From Streptacidiphilus rugosus AM-16 (GTDB taxonomy: Bacteria; Actinomycetota; Actinomycetes; Streptomycetales; Streptomycetaceae): a stretch of 64,000 nucleotides of DNA. The notes below the pieces were generated by a model. It made no database searches, had not been told where the DNA came from, and saw only the letters and a program-made list of their open reading frames with translations. Made by a program: the position numbers and the translations under genes. The stretch is from NCBI RefSeq assembly GCF_000744655.1, contig NZ_JQMJ01000004.1:1674001-1738000 (forward strand). Direction: 5' to 3'. Within the stretch, counting starts at the first letter, position 1; each line of letters begins with the position of its first letter. Positions 36,386 through 44,547 of the stretch are shown piece by piece.

Positions 36386-37474
36386 TCAGGCGGCCCGCGC
36401 CGGAAGCCGGGCCAGCAGGGCGTCGACGTCCGCGGCGGAGTTGTAAAGGTGGAAGGCGATCCGCAGACCTCCGGCCCGGGCGCTGACCCTGATCCCCGCC
36501 GCGGCCAGCTCCTTGGCCAGGTCGCCGACGCCCGGCACCGAGACGATCGCCGAGTCCGCCGCGACCGGCGCATGACCGAGCTCGCGCAGCCCCTCGCGGC
36601 AGCGGGCGGCCAGCGCGCGGTCGTGCGCGCCGATCGCCGCCGGGGTGACCTCCTCGATCAGGGAGAGCGACTGCGCCGCGCCGACGAACGGCAGCCAGGC
36701 GGGCGGGCGGTCGAAGCGGCGCGCGGACGCGGCCAGCGGCACCTCGTCGTAGCAGCTGGTCCAGGGGTCCTCGCCCGCGTACCAGCTCGGCGCGATCACG
36801 CGCAGCGTCGGCATCGCGTCCTCGGTGACGGCGAAAAAGCTCGCGCCGCGCGGGGCGAGCAGCCACTTGTAGGCCGCGCAGACCAGGTAGTCGGGCCGGT
36901 CGTCGCCGGTGGGGAGCGGCAGCCAGCCCGCCGACTGGCTGGCGTCGAGCAGCAAGCGCGCGCCGTGACGTCGGGTCGCGGCGCGCAGTTCGGCCGGGTC
37001 GGCGACCCGGCCGTCGGCGGACTGCGCGATGCTGACGGCCACCAGTGCGGTGTCCGCGTCGACCGACTCCGCCAGCCGTTCCAGTGGGACCGCCCGCACC
37101 CTGAGGTCACCGCGGTGTTGCAGGGCCGGCATGACCGAGGTGAACTCACCCTCGGCGAAGAGCACCTGACTGCCCGCGGGCAGCGAGGCCGCGACCACCG
37201 CGGCGTGCTCGGAGGCCGTCGAGCCGATCGCCACCTGCCGCTCCCCCGCCCCGGCCAGCCGGGCGAAGGCGCGCCTGGCGGCGCCGACCGGGGCGTCGTA
37301 GGCGGGCGGGTCCGACCATCCGGCGGCCCACTCGGTCACGCCCTCGCGCAGCGCGGCCACGGTGCGCGCGGGCGGCAGTCCCATCGAGGCGGAGTTGAGG
37401 TAGACGCTCTCCGGCGCGAACTCGCGCGCGACGACGTCGTCGAGGTGGCTGGTCCCGCTCTGGTCCGGTTGCAT
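36386..37474 (-). CDS. class V aminotransferase family PLP enzyme
   Basis: The 362-residue PLP enzyme of the NifS/CsdA-like fold has ASMGLPPARTV near the N-terminus, STASEHAAVVAASLP, DASQSAGWLPLP and the Schiff-base Lys in VCAAYKWLLAPRGASFF. It lacks a clear cysteine-desulfurase active-site loop, so it may be an epimerase, lyase or aminotransferase. ATG 37474 is taken; GTG 37495 is an alternative and neither has a strong ribosome-binding site. It is transcribed alone. Confidence 0.83.
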   Translation of the reverse strand: MQPDQSGTSHLDDVVAREFAPESVYLNSASMGLPPARTVAALREGVTEWAAGWSDPPAYDAPVGAARRAFARLAGAGERQVAIGSTASEHAAVVAASLPAGSQVLFAEGEFTSVMPALQHRGDLRVRAVPLERLAESVDADTALVAVSIAQSADGRVADPAELRAATRRHGARLLLDASQSAGWLPLPTGDDRPDYLVCAAYKWLLAPRGASFFAVTEDAMPTLRVIAPSWYAGEDPWTSCYDEVPLAASARRFDRPPAWLPFVGAAQSLSLIEEVTPAAIGAHDRALAARCREGLRELGHAPVAADSAIVSVPGVGDLAKELAAAGIRVSARAGGLRIAFHLYNSAADVDALLARLPARAA

Positions 37475-37593
37475 GCCGCCATCGTGCCCCGGCACGACCG
37501 CCCGCCACCACGGCGTTTTCGCCGCCCCTCACCCCAAGGCCGGCTTATGCGAGCCGCCCGCGGGGAGGCCGCACAGGGCCGGGGACGACGAAC

Positions 37594-37621
37594 GGGCCGG
37601 CCGCCCGAAGGCGGCCGGCCC
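37594..37621. terminator. terminator of the DUF6421-SDR-aldolase operon
   Basis: GGGCCGGCCGCC and GGCGGCCGGCCC form a perfect 12-bp stem with a CGAA loop. It lies 15 bp past the stop of the aldolase gene on the minus strand. Confidence 0.75.
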
Positions 37622-37636
37622 GCACAGAGGCGTGGC

Positions 37637-38740
37637 CTACCGGCGACCCATCTCCTCGGCGATCGCCGTCGCGAAGGCGTCGATGTCGGCCTCGGTGGTG
37701 TCGAAGGAGCACATCCAGCGGACCTCGCCGGTGTGCTCGTTCCAGAAGTAGAAGCGGAAGCGCTTCTGCAGGCGCTCGCTGACCTCGCGGGGCAGCAGCG
37801 CGAAGACCGAGTTGACCGCGACCGGCCGCACCACGGTGACGCCCTCGACCGCGGCGACGGCCGTCTCCAGCCGCTTGGCCATCGCGTTGGCGTGCGCGGC
37901 GTTGCGCAGCCACAGGTCGCCGGTGAGCAGCGCCTCGAACTGGACCGAGACGAAGCGCATCTTGGAGGCCAGCTGCATCGAGGTCTTGCGCAGGTAGCTG
38001 ATGTTCTTGACCGCGTCCGGGTTGAGCACCAGGACGACCTCGCCGAACATCAGGCCGTTCTTGGTCCCGCCGAAGGAGACCACGTCCACGCCGGCGTCGG
38101 TGGTGAACTCACGGAACGGCCGGCCGAGCGCCGCGGCGGCGTTGGCCAGGCGCGAGCCGTCGACGTGGACCAGCATGCCGCGCTCGTGCGCGTGGTCGCA
38201 GATCGCGCGGATCTCGTCCGGGGTGTAGACGGTGCCGAGCTCACTGCTCTGGGTGATCGAGACCGCGAGCGGCTGCGCGCGGTGCTCGTCGCCCCAGCCC
38301 CAGGCCTGGAGGTCCATCAGCTCGGGGGTCAGCTTGCCGTCGGGCGTGGCCACCCGGTGGATCTTGATGCCGGCCATCTTCTCCGGCGCGCCGCCCTCGT
38401 CCGTGTGGATGTGGGCGGTCTCGGTGGCCACCACCGCGCCCCAGCGCGGCAGGATCGCCTGCAGTGCCACGACGTTGGCGCCGGTGCCGTTGAACACCGG
38501 GTAGGCCTGGGCCCGCTCGCCGAAGTGGGCCTTGAAGACGTCCTGGAGGTGCGCGGTGTAGTCGTCCTCGCCGTACGCGACCTGGTGGCCCTCGTTGGCC
38601 AGGGCCAACGCGGCCAGCACCTCGGGGTGGATGCCCGCGTAGTTGTCGCTGGCGAAGCCGCGCGCGTTCGGGTCGTGCCTGCGCCGGGCGTCGGTGCGGG
38701 CGGTGCTGTCGGTGTTCTCGGTCACTGGGGCGTCAGCCAC
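37637..38740 (-). CDS. low-specificity L-threonine aldolase-like PLP enzyme
   Basis: The 367-residue PLP enzyme has the threonine-aldolase fold: FASDNYAGIHPEVLAAL, VFNGTGANVVALQAIL, TETAHIHTDEGGAPEKMAG, LVHVDGSRLANAAAALG and the PLP-Lys motif SFGGTKNGLMFGE. Family members split beta-hydroxy amino acids to glycine plus an aldehyde, or make the reverse bond. GTG 38740 lies inside the SDR gene (19-bp overlap), so it is the third, coupled gene of the DUF6421 operon. The true substrate may be a hydroxy amino acid related to that pathway. Confidence 0.87.
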   Translation of the reverse strand: MADAPVTENTDSTARTDARRRHDPNARGFASDNYAGIHPEVLAALALANEGHQVAYGEDDYTAHLQDVFKAHFGERAQAYPVFNGTGANVVALQAILPRWGAVVATETAHIHTDEGGAPEKMAGIKIHRVATPDGKLTPELMDLQAWGWGDEHRAQPLAVSITQSSELGTVYTPDEIRAICDHAHERGMLVHVDGSRLANAAAALGRPFREFTTDAGVDVVSFGGTKNGLMFGEVVLVLNPDAVKNISYLRKTSMQLASKMRFVSVQFEALLTGDLWLRNAAHANAMAKRLETAVAAVEGVTVVRPVAVNSVFALLPREVSERLQKRFRFYFWNEHTGEVRWMCSFDTTEADIDAFATAIAEEMGRR

Positions 38741-39456
38741 AGGTGCGTTCCATTCACGTCGTCGGCGGGGCGGGCCCAGAGCGAGACGACCTGCTCGGCG
38801 AGGTCGGCGGTCTCGGTGTACCCGGAGAACTTGGCGTTCGGCTTCTCGGCCCGCATCTCCGGGGAGAGCAGGGCCTTCACCACCAGGATGGCAGCCGCGG
38901 CGGACGTCTCCTTGAACGAGTCGGCGAGCGCCAGCGTCCAGGTCTCCGCGGCGGCCTTGGCGGTCGCGTACGCGGCGTTGCCTCCGGTGGGCTTGTGCGC
39001 GCCGGCGGCGGAGATGATCGCGAAGCGGCCCGCGTCGCTGCGCAGCAGCGCCTCCTGGAAGCCCAGGCTGGTGTGCTGGAGGGTGCGGACCAGCATGTCG
39101 TGCAGGAAGTCCCAGTCCGCCAGGTCGGTGTCGGCGAAGGTCTTGCTGCCACGCCAGCCGCCGACCAGGTGGACCAGGCCGTCCACGCGGCCGAACTCGG
39201 CCTCGATGTGGTCGGACCAGTCGTGCGCCGCCTGCGGGTCGAGCAGGTCGACGACCTGGCCGACCACGATCGCGCCGGGGACGGCGCGGCGGACGGAGTC
39301 CATCAGCTCGTCCAGCTTGCGTGCGTCGATGTCGCCGCAGGAGACGATCGCGCCGGCCTTGGCCAGCCGCAGCACGGTGGCCCGCCCGGCGATCCCGGTC
39401 GCGCCCGCGACCGCGACGACGCGGCCCTTCATGTCGATCTCAGTGCCAGTGCTCAC
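38722..39456 (-). CDS. SDR family oxidoreductase of the DUF6421 operon
   Basis: The 244-residue SDR starts at GTG 39456, overlapping the DUF6421 stop (GTGA). Motifs are VVAVAGATGIAGRATVLRLAKAG, LVHLVGGWRGSKTF (where classical SDRs have NNAG), SAAGAHKPTGGNAAYATAKAAAETW with Tyr and Lys, and a C-terminal GTHLWLTP instead of the usual LDGG. It is a divergent classical SDR. Gene overlap on both sides suggests fixed stoichiometry with its neighbours. Confidence 0.85.
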   Translation of the reverse strand: MSTGTEIDMKGRVVAVAGATGIAGRATVLRLAKAGAIVSCGDIDARKLDELMDSVRRAVPGAIVVGQVVDLLDPQAAHDWSDHIEAEFGRVDGLVHLVGGWRGSKTFADTDLADWDFLHDMLVRTLQHTSLGFQEALLRSDAGRFAIISAAGAHKPTGGNAAYATAKAAAETWTLALADSFKETSAAAAILVVKALLSPEMRAEKPNAKFSGYTETADLAEQVVSLWARPADDVNGTHLWLTPQ

Positions 39457-40862
39457 GCTGCATTCTCCAGGACGGTGGTGCCGGTGATGCCGGTCGTCGA
39501 GGCGATGACACCCGACAGCTTCTTGGACAGGGCCTCGAAGAACATGCTGAGCGGGAACTCGTCCGGCAGCACGGCGTCGCACAGCGCCTTGTTGAGCGCC
39601 TTGGCCTCGGTGTGCTCGGTGAAGGGCAGCGCGTCGGCGCCCTTGGCCCAGGTGGAGGCGGGGTGCGGGGTCAGGTACTGCGAGACAAGCTCGTAGGCGG
39701 CCAGCCAGTGGGCCGTCTTGGGGCGGTCGATGCCGTCGCGGTAGAGCTTCTCGATCTCCGCGCACAGGTCGTTGGTGACCTTGGGGGCGCGCTGCCAGTC
39801 GATGTGCAGCTTGTTGTCGGTCCAGCGCAGCGCGTCGTGCTTGTGCAGGTACGCGAAGAGCAGCTGGCCGCCGAGGCCGTCGTAGTTGCGGGTGCGGCCG
39901 CCGGAGACCGGGAAGCGGAACATCCGGTCGAAGAGGATCGCGTACTGGACGTTGCGGCCGTGCTCGTTGCCCTCGGCCTCCAGCTCCACCGCTGCCTTGA
40001 ACGCGGTCAGGTCACAGCGGAGCTCCTCCAGGCCGTACATCCAGAACGGGCTGCGCTGCTTGATCATGAACGGGTCGAACGGCAGGTCGCCGTGGCTGTG
40101 GGTGCGATCGTGGACCAGGTCCCACAGCACGAAGGTCTCCTGCGCCAGCGGCTGGGACGCCAGCAGCTCGGCGGCGTCCTCGGGGATCTCCAGACCGAGG
40201 GTGTTCACCGCGGCGGTGGAGACGGCGCGGAAGCGGGCCGCCTCGCGGTCGCAGAAGATGCCGCCCCAGGTGAAACGTTCCGGCACCTCGCGCACGGCGA
40301 CGGTCTCCGGGAACAGCACCGCGGAGTTGGTGTCGTAGCCGGCCGTGAAGTCGACGAAGGTGATCGGCACGAACATCGGGTTGTCGTAGCGGGTGCGCTC
40401 CAGCTCCGAGAGCCACTCCGGCCAGACGACGTGCAGCAGGACGGCCTCGAGGTTGCGGTCCGGGTTGCCGTTCTGCGTGTACATCGGGAAGACGACCAGG
40501 TGGGCCAGGCCGTCCTCGCGCTGCTCGGCGGGCTGGAAGGCCAGCAGCGAGTCGAGGAAGTCGGGCACGGCGTAGCCGGAGGCGGCCCAGCGCATCAGGT
40601 CCAGCACCACGGCGTCGAGGTACGCCTTGTCGTGCGGGAAGAGCGGGGCGAGCTCGCCGATGGCCTCGGTGACGGTCGCGAGCTGCGCGTCGGCCTCGTC
40701 CTTGGTCGCGGCGCCGCGGGCGTTGAGGTCGATCGAGCCGTCCTTGGACTGCAGCGGACGGAGCGCCTCGACGGCGGTCTTGAGGCGCAGCCAGGCCGGG
40801 TGTGCCACGAGATCCGCAGTGGATTTGTCTGCCACGGGGAGCCTTGACGAGAGATTTTCCAT
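39453..40862 (-). CDS. DUF6421 family protein
   Basis: The 469-residue cytoplasmic protein belongs to a Streptomyces family annotated DUF6421, without known function. ATG 40862 is preceded by an AGGCAGGG-type site. Two segments stand out: LVHDRTHSHGD with HDRTH at 251-255, and YGLEELRCDLTAF with EELRCD at 279-284. This spacing resembles a zinc-peptidase HExxH plus downstream Glu site, with Asp for Glu. It leads the three-gene operon, under a promoter whose spacer holds a 14-bp palindrome. Family naming is from memory; the metal-site idea is inference. Confidence 0.75.
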   Translation of the reverse strand: MENLSSRLPVADKSTADLVAHPAWLRLKTAVEALRPLQSKDGSIDLNARGAATKDEADAQLATVTEAIGELAPLFPHDKAYLDAVVLDLMRWAASGYAVPDFLDSLLAFQPAEQREDGLAHLVVFPMYTQNGNPDRNLEAVLLHVVWPEWLSELERTRYDNPMFVPITFVDFTAGYDTNSAVLFPETVAVREVPERFTWGGIFCDREAARFRAVSTAAVNTLGLEIPEDAAELLASQPLAQETFVLWDLVHDRTHSHGDLPFDPFMIKQRSPFWMYGLEELRCDLTAFKAAVELEAEGNEHGRNVQYAILFDRMFRFPVSGGRTRNYDGLGGQLLFAYLHKHDALRWTDNKLHIDWQRAPKVTNDLCAEIEKLYRDGIDRPKTAHWLAAYELVSQYLTPHPASTWAKGADALPFTEHTEAKALNKALCDAVLPDEFPLSMFFEALSKKLSGVIASTTGITGTTVLENAA

Positions 40863-40902
40863 GACAACCCTGCCTGAACGAAAGAAACTGTGGTGATCCC
40901 AC

Positions 40903-40930
40903 CGTATATACAGAAGGTTCTGTCGTACAA
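40903..40930 (-). promoter_or_regulatory. promoter and palindromic operator of the DUF6421 operon
   Basis: On the minus strand, TTGTAC (40930-40925) and TATACG (40908-40903) are 16 bp apart, a plausible -35/-10 pair. The spacer holds the perfect dyad ACAGAAGGTTCTGT (40910-40923, 6-bp arms around GG). A repressor bound there would block RNA polymerase. No regulator gene is adjacent. Confidence 0.5.
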
Positions 40931-41067
40931 GGCCACCCCGCAACCGGAAGCGTGGCGCTGGTCACCGTCCGCCATCCGAGACGGTGCGGATGCGGAGCAG
41001 CTGCTTCACCTTGCTGTGACAACTGATCGATAAGCTGCCGCCATTTGCCGGACACCCAGGAGTCACC

Positions 41068-41961
41068 GTGAACGCCCTGCTCAAGACCACTCGTCTGCTC
41101 AGCGCCGTGGCCGGCGCGGCCGTTCTGGCCCTGGCCGGCTGTGCGCCCCAGTCGAGCAGCGGCACCGCCGCCGCCTCCGGCTCCCCCGCCGCCGCGGCCT
41201 GCACCAAGGGCGCCCTGGCCACGCAGACCGCGGGCACGCTCACGATCGGCACCGACGACCCGGCCTACGACCCGTGGTTCAACGACAACAAGCCCAGCAA
41301 CGGCAAGGGCTTCGAGTCGGCGGTCGCCTACGCCGTGGCCAAGCAGCTCGGCTACGAGGGTGGCAAGGTGGCCTGGACCGTCGCGCCGTTCAACAGCGTG
41401 GTGGCCCCCGGTCGGAAGAAGTTCGACTTCGACATCAACCAGGTCTCCATCACGGCGGAGCGCCGCCAGGCCGTCGACTTCTCCTCCGGCTACTACGACG
41501 TCCGGCAGGCCGTCATCACGCTCAAGGACTCCACGTACGCCGGCGCGACGAGCGTGGCCGACCTGAAGGGCGCCAAGATAGGCGCCCAGGTCGGCACCAC
41601 CGGCCTGACGGTCGTGCAGAAGGTCATCGCCCCCAGCGCCCAGCCCTCCGTCTTCGACTCCACCGACCTGGCCAGCACCGCGCTGAAGAACCACCAGATC
41701 GACGCCATCGTGGTGGACCTGCCCACCGCCTTCTACATCACCTCGGTCCAGGTGCCGACCGCGAAGGTGGTCGGCCAGTTCCCGTCCGGCGCGGCGACGG
41801 CGGACGGCAAGCCGGAGCAGTTCGGCCTGGTCCTGTCCAAGGGCTCGGCGCTCACCTCCTGCGTCTCGCAGGCCGTGGACGCGCTGCGGGCGAACGGCAC
41901 CCTGGACCAGATCGCCAAGCAGTGGCTGCCGGCCGCCGACACCGCCCCGGTCCTGAAGTGA
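41068..41961 (+). CDS. polar amino-acid-type ABC binding lipoprotein (SBP_bac_3)
   Basis: The 297-residue lipoprotein has lipobox ALAGC and the family 3 solute-binding fold: TLTIGTDDPAYDPWFNDNKPSNGKGFESAVAYAVAKQLGY, DFDINQVSITAERRQAVDFSSGYYDV (ligand loop) and DAIVVDLPTAFYITSV. Start GTG 41068 has CAGGAG nearby. It is the first gene of a binding protein-permease-ATPase operon for a polar amino acid or related compound. Which amino acid cannot be told. Confidence 0.92.
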   Translation: MNALLKTTRLLSAVAGAAVLALAGCAPQSSSGTAAASGSPAAAACTKGALATQTAGTLTIGTDDPAYDPWFNDNKPSNGKGFESAVAYAVAKQLGYEGGKVAWTVAPFNSVVAPGRKKFDFDINQVSITAERRQAVDFSSGYYDVRQAVITLKDSTYAGATSVADLKGAKIGAQVGTTGLTVVQKVIAPSAQPSVFDSTDLASTALKNHQIDAIVVDLPTAFYITSVQVPTAKVVGQFPSGAATADGKPEQFGLVLSKGSALTSCVSQAVDALRANGTLDQIAKQWLPAADTAPVLK

Positions 41962-42842
41962 CCTCGGACCCCGCGATGCGGGTGCAGGACCCGCCCGCCT
42001 ACGTCCCCTCCGAGCGGCGGCTGGCCCGTGAGGCCTACCGCCGCTCCCGGGCCCGGCGCTCGCTGCTGATCGCCACGGCGAGCACGCTCGCCGTGGCCGC
42101 GGTCCTCTACGTCGTGATCACCGGCTCGCCCGGCTGGCCGGTCACGCAGAAGACCTTCTTCAGCGGCCACTACGCGCGGGAGGCGCTCTCCCCGGTGCTG
42201 CACGGCTTCGTGCTGAACCTGGAGCTGCTGGCCATCTGCGGGCCGTTGGTGCTCGTCCTCGGGCTGCTGATCGCGGCGGCGCGGACGCTGCGCGGGCCCG
42301 TCTTCCTGCCGGTGCGGATCCTGGCGACGGCCTACGTCGACTTCTTCCGCGGCTTCCCGCTGATCATCCTGATCCTGCTGACCGTCTTCGGGGTTCCCGC
42401 GCTGCAGCTGCAGGGCGTCACCAACGACCCGATCATCCTCGGCGGGGCGGCGCTGGTGATCAGCTACTCCGCCTACGTGGCGGAGGTCTTCCGAGCGGGC
42501 ATCGAGTCGGTCCACCCGAGCCAGCGGGCGGCGGCCCGCTCGCTGGGGCTCTCGTACGCGAAGACGATGCGCTTCGTGGTGCTGCCGCAGGCGGTCCGCC
42601 GAGTGGTCCCCGCGCTGGTCAACGACATGGCCTCGCTGCAGAAGGACACCGGCCTGGTCTACCTCGGCGGGGCGATCGACGCGGTCGCGGCGGCGCACAT
42701 CATGGTCGCGAGCAGCTTCAACTACACGCCGCTGGTGGTGGCCGGGCTCGGCTTCGTCATCCTGACGGTGCCGATGACCCGGTACGCCGACTGGCTGACC
42801 CGCCGGATGGACGCCAGGAGCGCCCAGGGAGGTGCCGTATGA
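41958..42842 (+). CDS. polar amino-acid-type ABC permease (HisM/GlnP-like)
   Basis: GTG 41958 overlaps the binding-protein stop, giving 294 residues. After a basic N-terminus and one span comes the BPD_transp_1 domain with the His/Glu/Gln permease signature (TAYVDFFRGFPLIILILLTVFGVP, AYVAEVFRAGIESVHPSQRAAARSLGLSYAKTMRFVVLPQAVR). A single permease gene implies a homodimeric channel. The 3' end overlaps the ATPase start (ATGA). Confidence 0.93.
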   Translation: MTSDPAMRVQDPPAYVPSERRLAREAYRRSRARRSLLIATASTLAVAAVLYVVITGSPGWPVTQKTFFSGHYAREALSPVLHGFVLNLELLAICGPLVLVLGLLIAAARTLRGPVFLPVRILATAYVDFFRGFPLIILILLTVFGVPALQLQGVTNDPIILGGAALVISYSAYVAEVFRAGIESVHPSQRAAARSLGLSYAKTMRFVVLPQAVRRVVPALVNDMASLQKDTGLVYLGGAIDAVAAAHIMVASSFNYTPLVVAGLGFVILTVPMTRYADWLTRRMDARSAQGGAV

Positions 42843-43597
42843 CCGCGACGGACAACGTCGTGCTCCGGCTGGAATCGGTCCGCAAGGCCTTCGGCGAGCA
42901 CGTCATCCTCGACGACATCAGCCTGGAGGTGCCCGAGCACTCGGTCACCGTGCTCATCGGCGCCTCGGGCTCCGGCAAGTCGACGCTGCTGCGCTGCGCG
43001 AACCTGTTGGAGGAGGTCGACGACGGCGCGATCTGGCTGGACGGCGAGGAGATCACCGACCCCCGCGCCGACGCCGACGCGGTCCGCCGCAGGATCGGCG
43101 TGGTTTTCCAGGCCTACAACCTCTTCCCGCACCTCAACGTCCTGGACAACATCACCCTCGGCCCGGTCCGCGTCCACGGCACGCCGCGGCGTGCGGCCGA
43201 GGCGCGGGCGATGGAACTGCTGGACCGGCTGGGCCTGGCCGCCAAGGCGAAGGAGTACCCGGACCGCCTCTCCGGCGGCCAGCAGCAGCGGGTGGCCCTG
43301 GTGCGCGCGATCGCCTCGGAACCCCGCCTGCTGCTGCTCGACGAGATCACGGCGGCGCTGGACCCCGAGCTGGTGACCGAGGTCCTCGAGGTCGTCCGCG
43401 ACCTCAAGGACCAGGGCATGACGATGGTCCTGGCCACCCACGAGATGGCCTTCGCCCGCGACGTGGCCGACCAGGTCTGCTTCCTCGCCGACGGCGTCGT
43501 CCTCGAACGCGGCAGCTCCGGCGAACTCTTCGGCGACCCCCGACACGAGCGCACCCGGCGCTTCCTCGCCCGACTGCGGGAGGCCGGCCGCCTCTGA
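42839..43597 (+). CDS. polar amino-acid-type ABC ATP-binding protein (GlnQ-like)
   Basis: The 252-residue ATPase has Walker A GASGSGKST, Q-loop VFQAYNLFPHLNVLDNI, the signature LSGGQQQR, Walker B LLLLDEITAALDPEL and the H-loop ATHEMAF, all typical of GlnQ/HisP proteins. It is the third, overlapping gene of the amino-acid importer operon. The terminator hairpin at 43698 lies downstream. Confidence 0.94.
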   Translation: MTATDNVVLRLESVRKAFGEHVILDDISLEVPEHSVTVLIGASGSGKSTLLRCANLLEEVDDGAIWLDGEEITDPRADADAVRRRIGVVFQAYNLFPHLNVLDNITLGPVRVHGTPRRAAEARAMELLDRLGLAAKAKEYPDRLSGGQQQRVALVRAIASEPRLLLLDEITAALDPELVTEVLEVVRDLKDQGMTMVLATHEMAFARDVADQVCFLADGVVLERGSSGELFGDPRHERTRRFLARLREAGRL

Positions 43598-43697
43598 CCG
43601 GCAACCGCACCACCTCGGGGGCACAGGGCTCCGCTTGATCGGCTGCGTGCGCCGCCATCCCCCGGCCTTCGGCCAGGAGGCGCCTCCTCCGACATGA

Positions 43698-43725
43698 GGA
43701 CGGCCCTGCACACGCAGGGCCGTCC
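43698..43725. terminator. bidirectional terminator between convergent genes
   Basis: GGACGGCCCTGC and GCAGGGCCGTCC form a perfect 12-bp stem with an ACAC loop, followed by TTCCCC. It lies between the importer operon and the convergent NodB deacetylase gene. Nearby GGTTTCTCGCGCA traces suggest a decayed copy of the palindromic repeat. Confidence 0.75.
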
Positions 43726-43821
43726 TTCCCCGGCCTCCGGCCGCGGGTACCGCTCAGTGGTTTCTCGCGCACGCAGTTGATCAAGCAGAGCCACGCGCTC
43801 GTACGACTGGCGCGCTCCGGC

Positions 43822-44547
43822 TTACAGGCCGTGCTCGCCGACGGGGCCGACCTGCCAGCCTTCGGCTTCGCAGTGGTCCAGCAGGCGCGGGAGCGCGGCG
43901 AGGGTCGCGGTCCAGGAGGCGGGGGCCGAGGTGCAGTCGGAGTCGTGCAGCAGGATCGTTCCGCCGCCGCGCAGGTTGCGGGTGACGGTCTGGTAGACGG
44001 AGGTGCCGGTCGCGCCCGCGCGCCAGTCCGCGCCCCAGGAGGTCCACAGGACCGGCGTCATGCCGAGGCTGCGCGCCGTCGTCAGCGCCGCCGTCGTCGC
44101 GATGCCGTACGGCGGGCGGTACCAGCGCGGGGTGACCCCGGTCGCCTCCGCGACGAGATCGCGGGCGCGGGTGAGGTCGTCGCGGGTCGCACGCGGCGTG
44201 CGGACGACCATCGGGCGGTGCAGGTAGCCGTGGACGGCGATCTCGTGCCCGGCCGCGACGATCTCCTTGCCGAGCCCGGGGTCGCGCTCCAGCATGAAGC
44301 CGAGCAGGAAGAAGGTCGCCTTCACGTCCCGCTTCTCCAGCAGCCGCAGGAAGCGCGGGGTGGAGATCGGGTCCGGCCCGTCGTCGAAGCTGAGGGCGAC
44401 GTGGCCCGGGTCGCCCTGGCCCCCGTAGCCGGGGAAGAGCTTGGTCCGCAGCGGTTCGAGCGGCTGGATCGAGGTCAGCGCCGGCGCGGCGTGGGCCAGC
44501 GCCAGCCCGCCGGCCAGGCCGGCGGCGGTCTTCACGGCACGGTTCAT
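43822..44547 (-). CDS. polysaccharide deacetylase (NodB domain)
   Basis: The 241-residue protein starts with a hydrophobic signal or anchor (AVKTAAGLAGGLALAHAAPAL) and an intact NodB domain: SFDDG at 53-57, metal His106 and His110 in HGYLH, RWYRPPYG and ILLHDSD. All catalytic residues are present, unlike in the 32436 protein. It overlaps the glycosyltransferase gene by ATGA. Together they could build and N-deacetylate an envelope glycan or glycolipid. Confidence 0.9.
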   Translation of the reverse strand: MNRAVKTAAGLAGGLALAHAAPALTSIQPLEPLRTKLFPGYGGQGDPGHVALSFDDGPDPISTPRFLRLLEKRDVKATFFLLGFMLERDPGLGKEIVAAGHEIAVHGYLHRPMVVRTPRATRDDLTRARDLVAEATGVTPRWYRPPYGIATTAALTTARSLGMTPVLWTSWGADWRAGATGTSVYQTVTRNLRGGGTILLHDSDCTSAPASWTATLAALPRLLDHCEAEGWQVGPVGEHGL

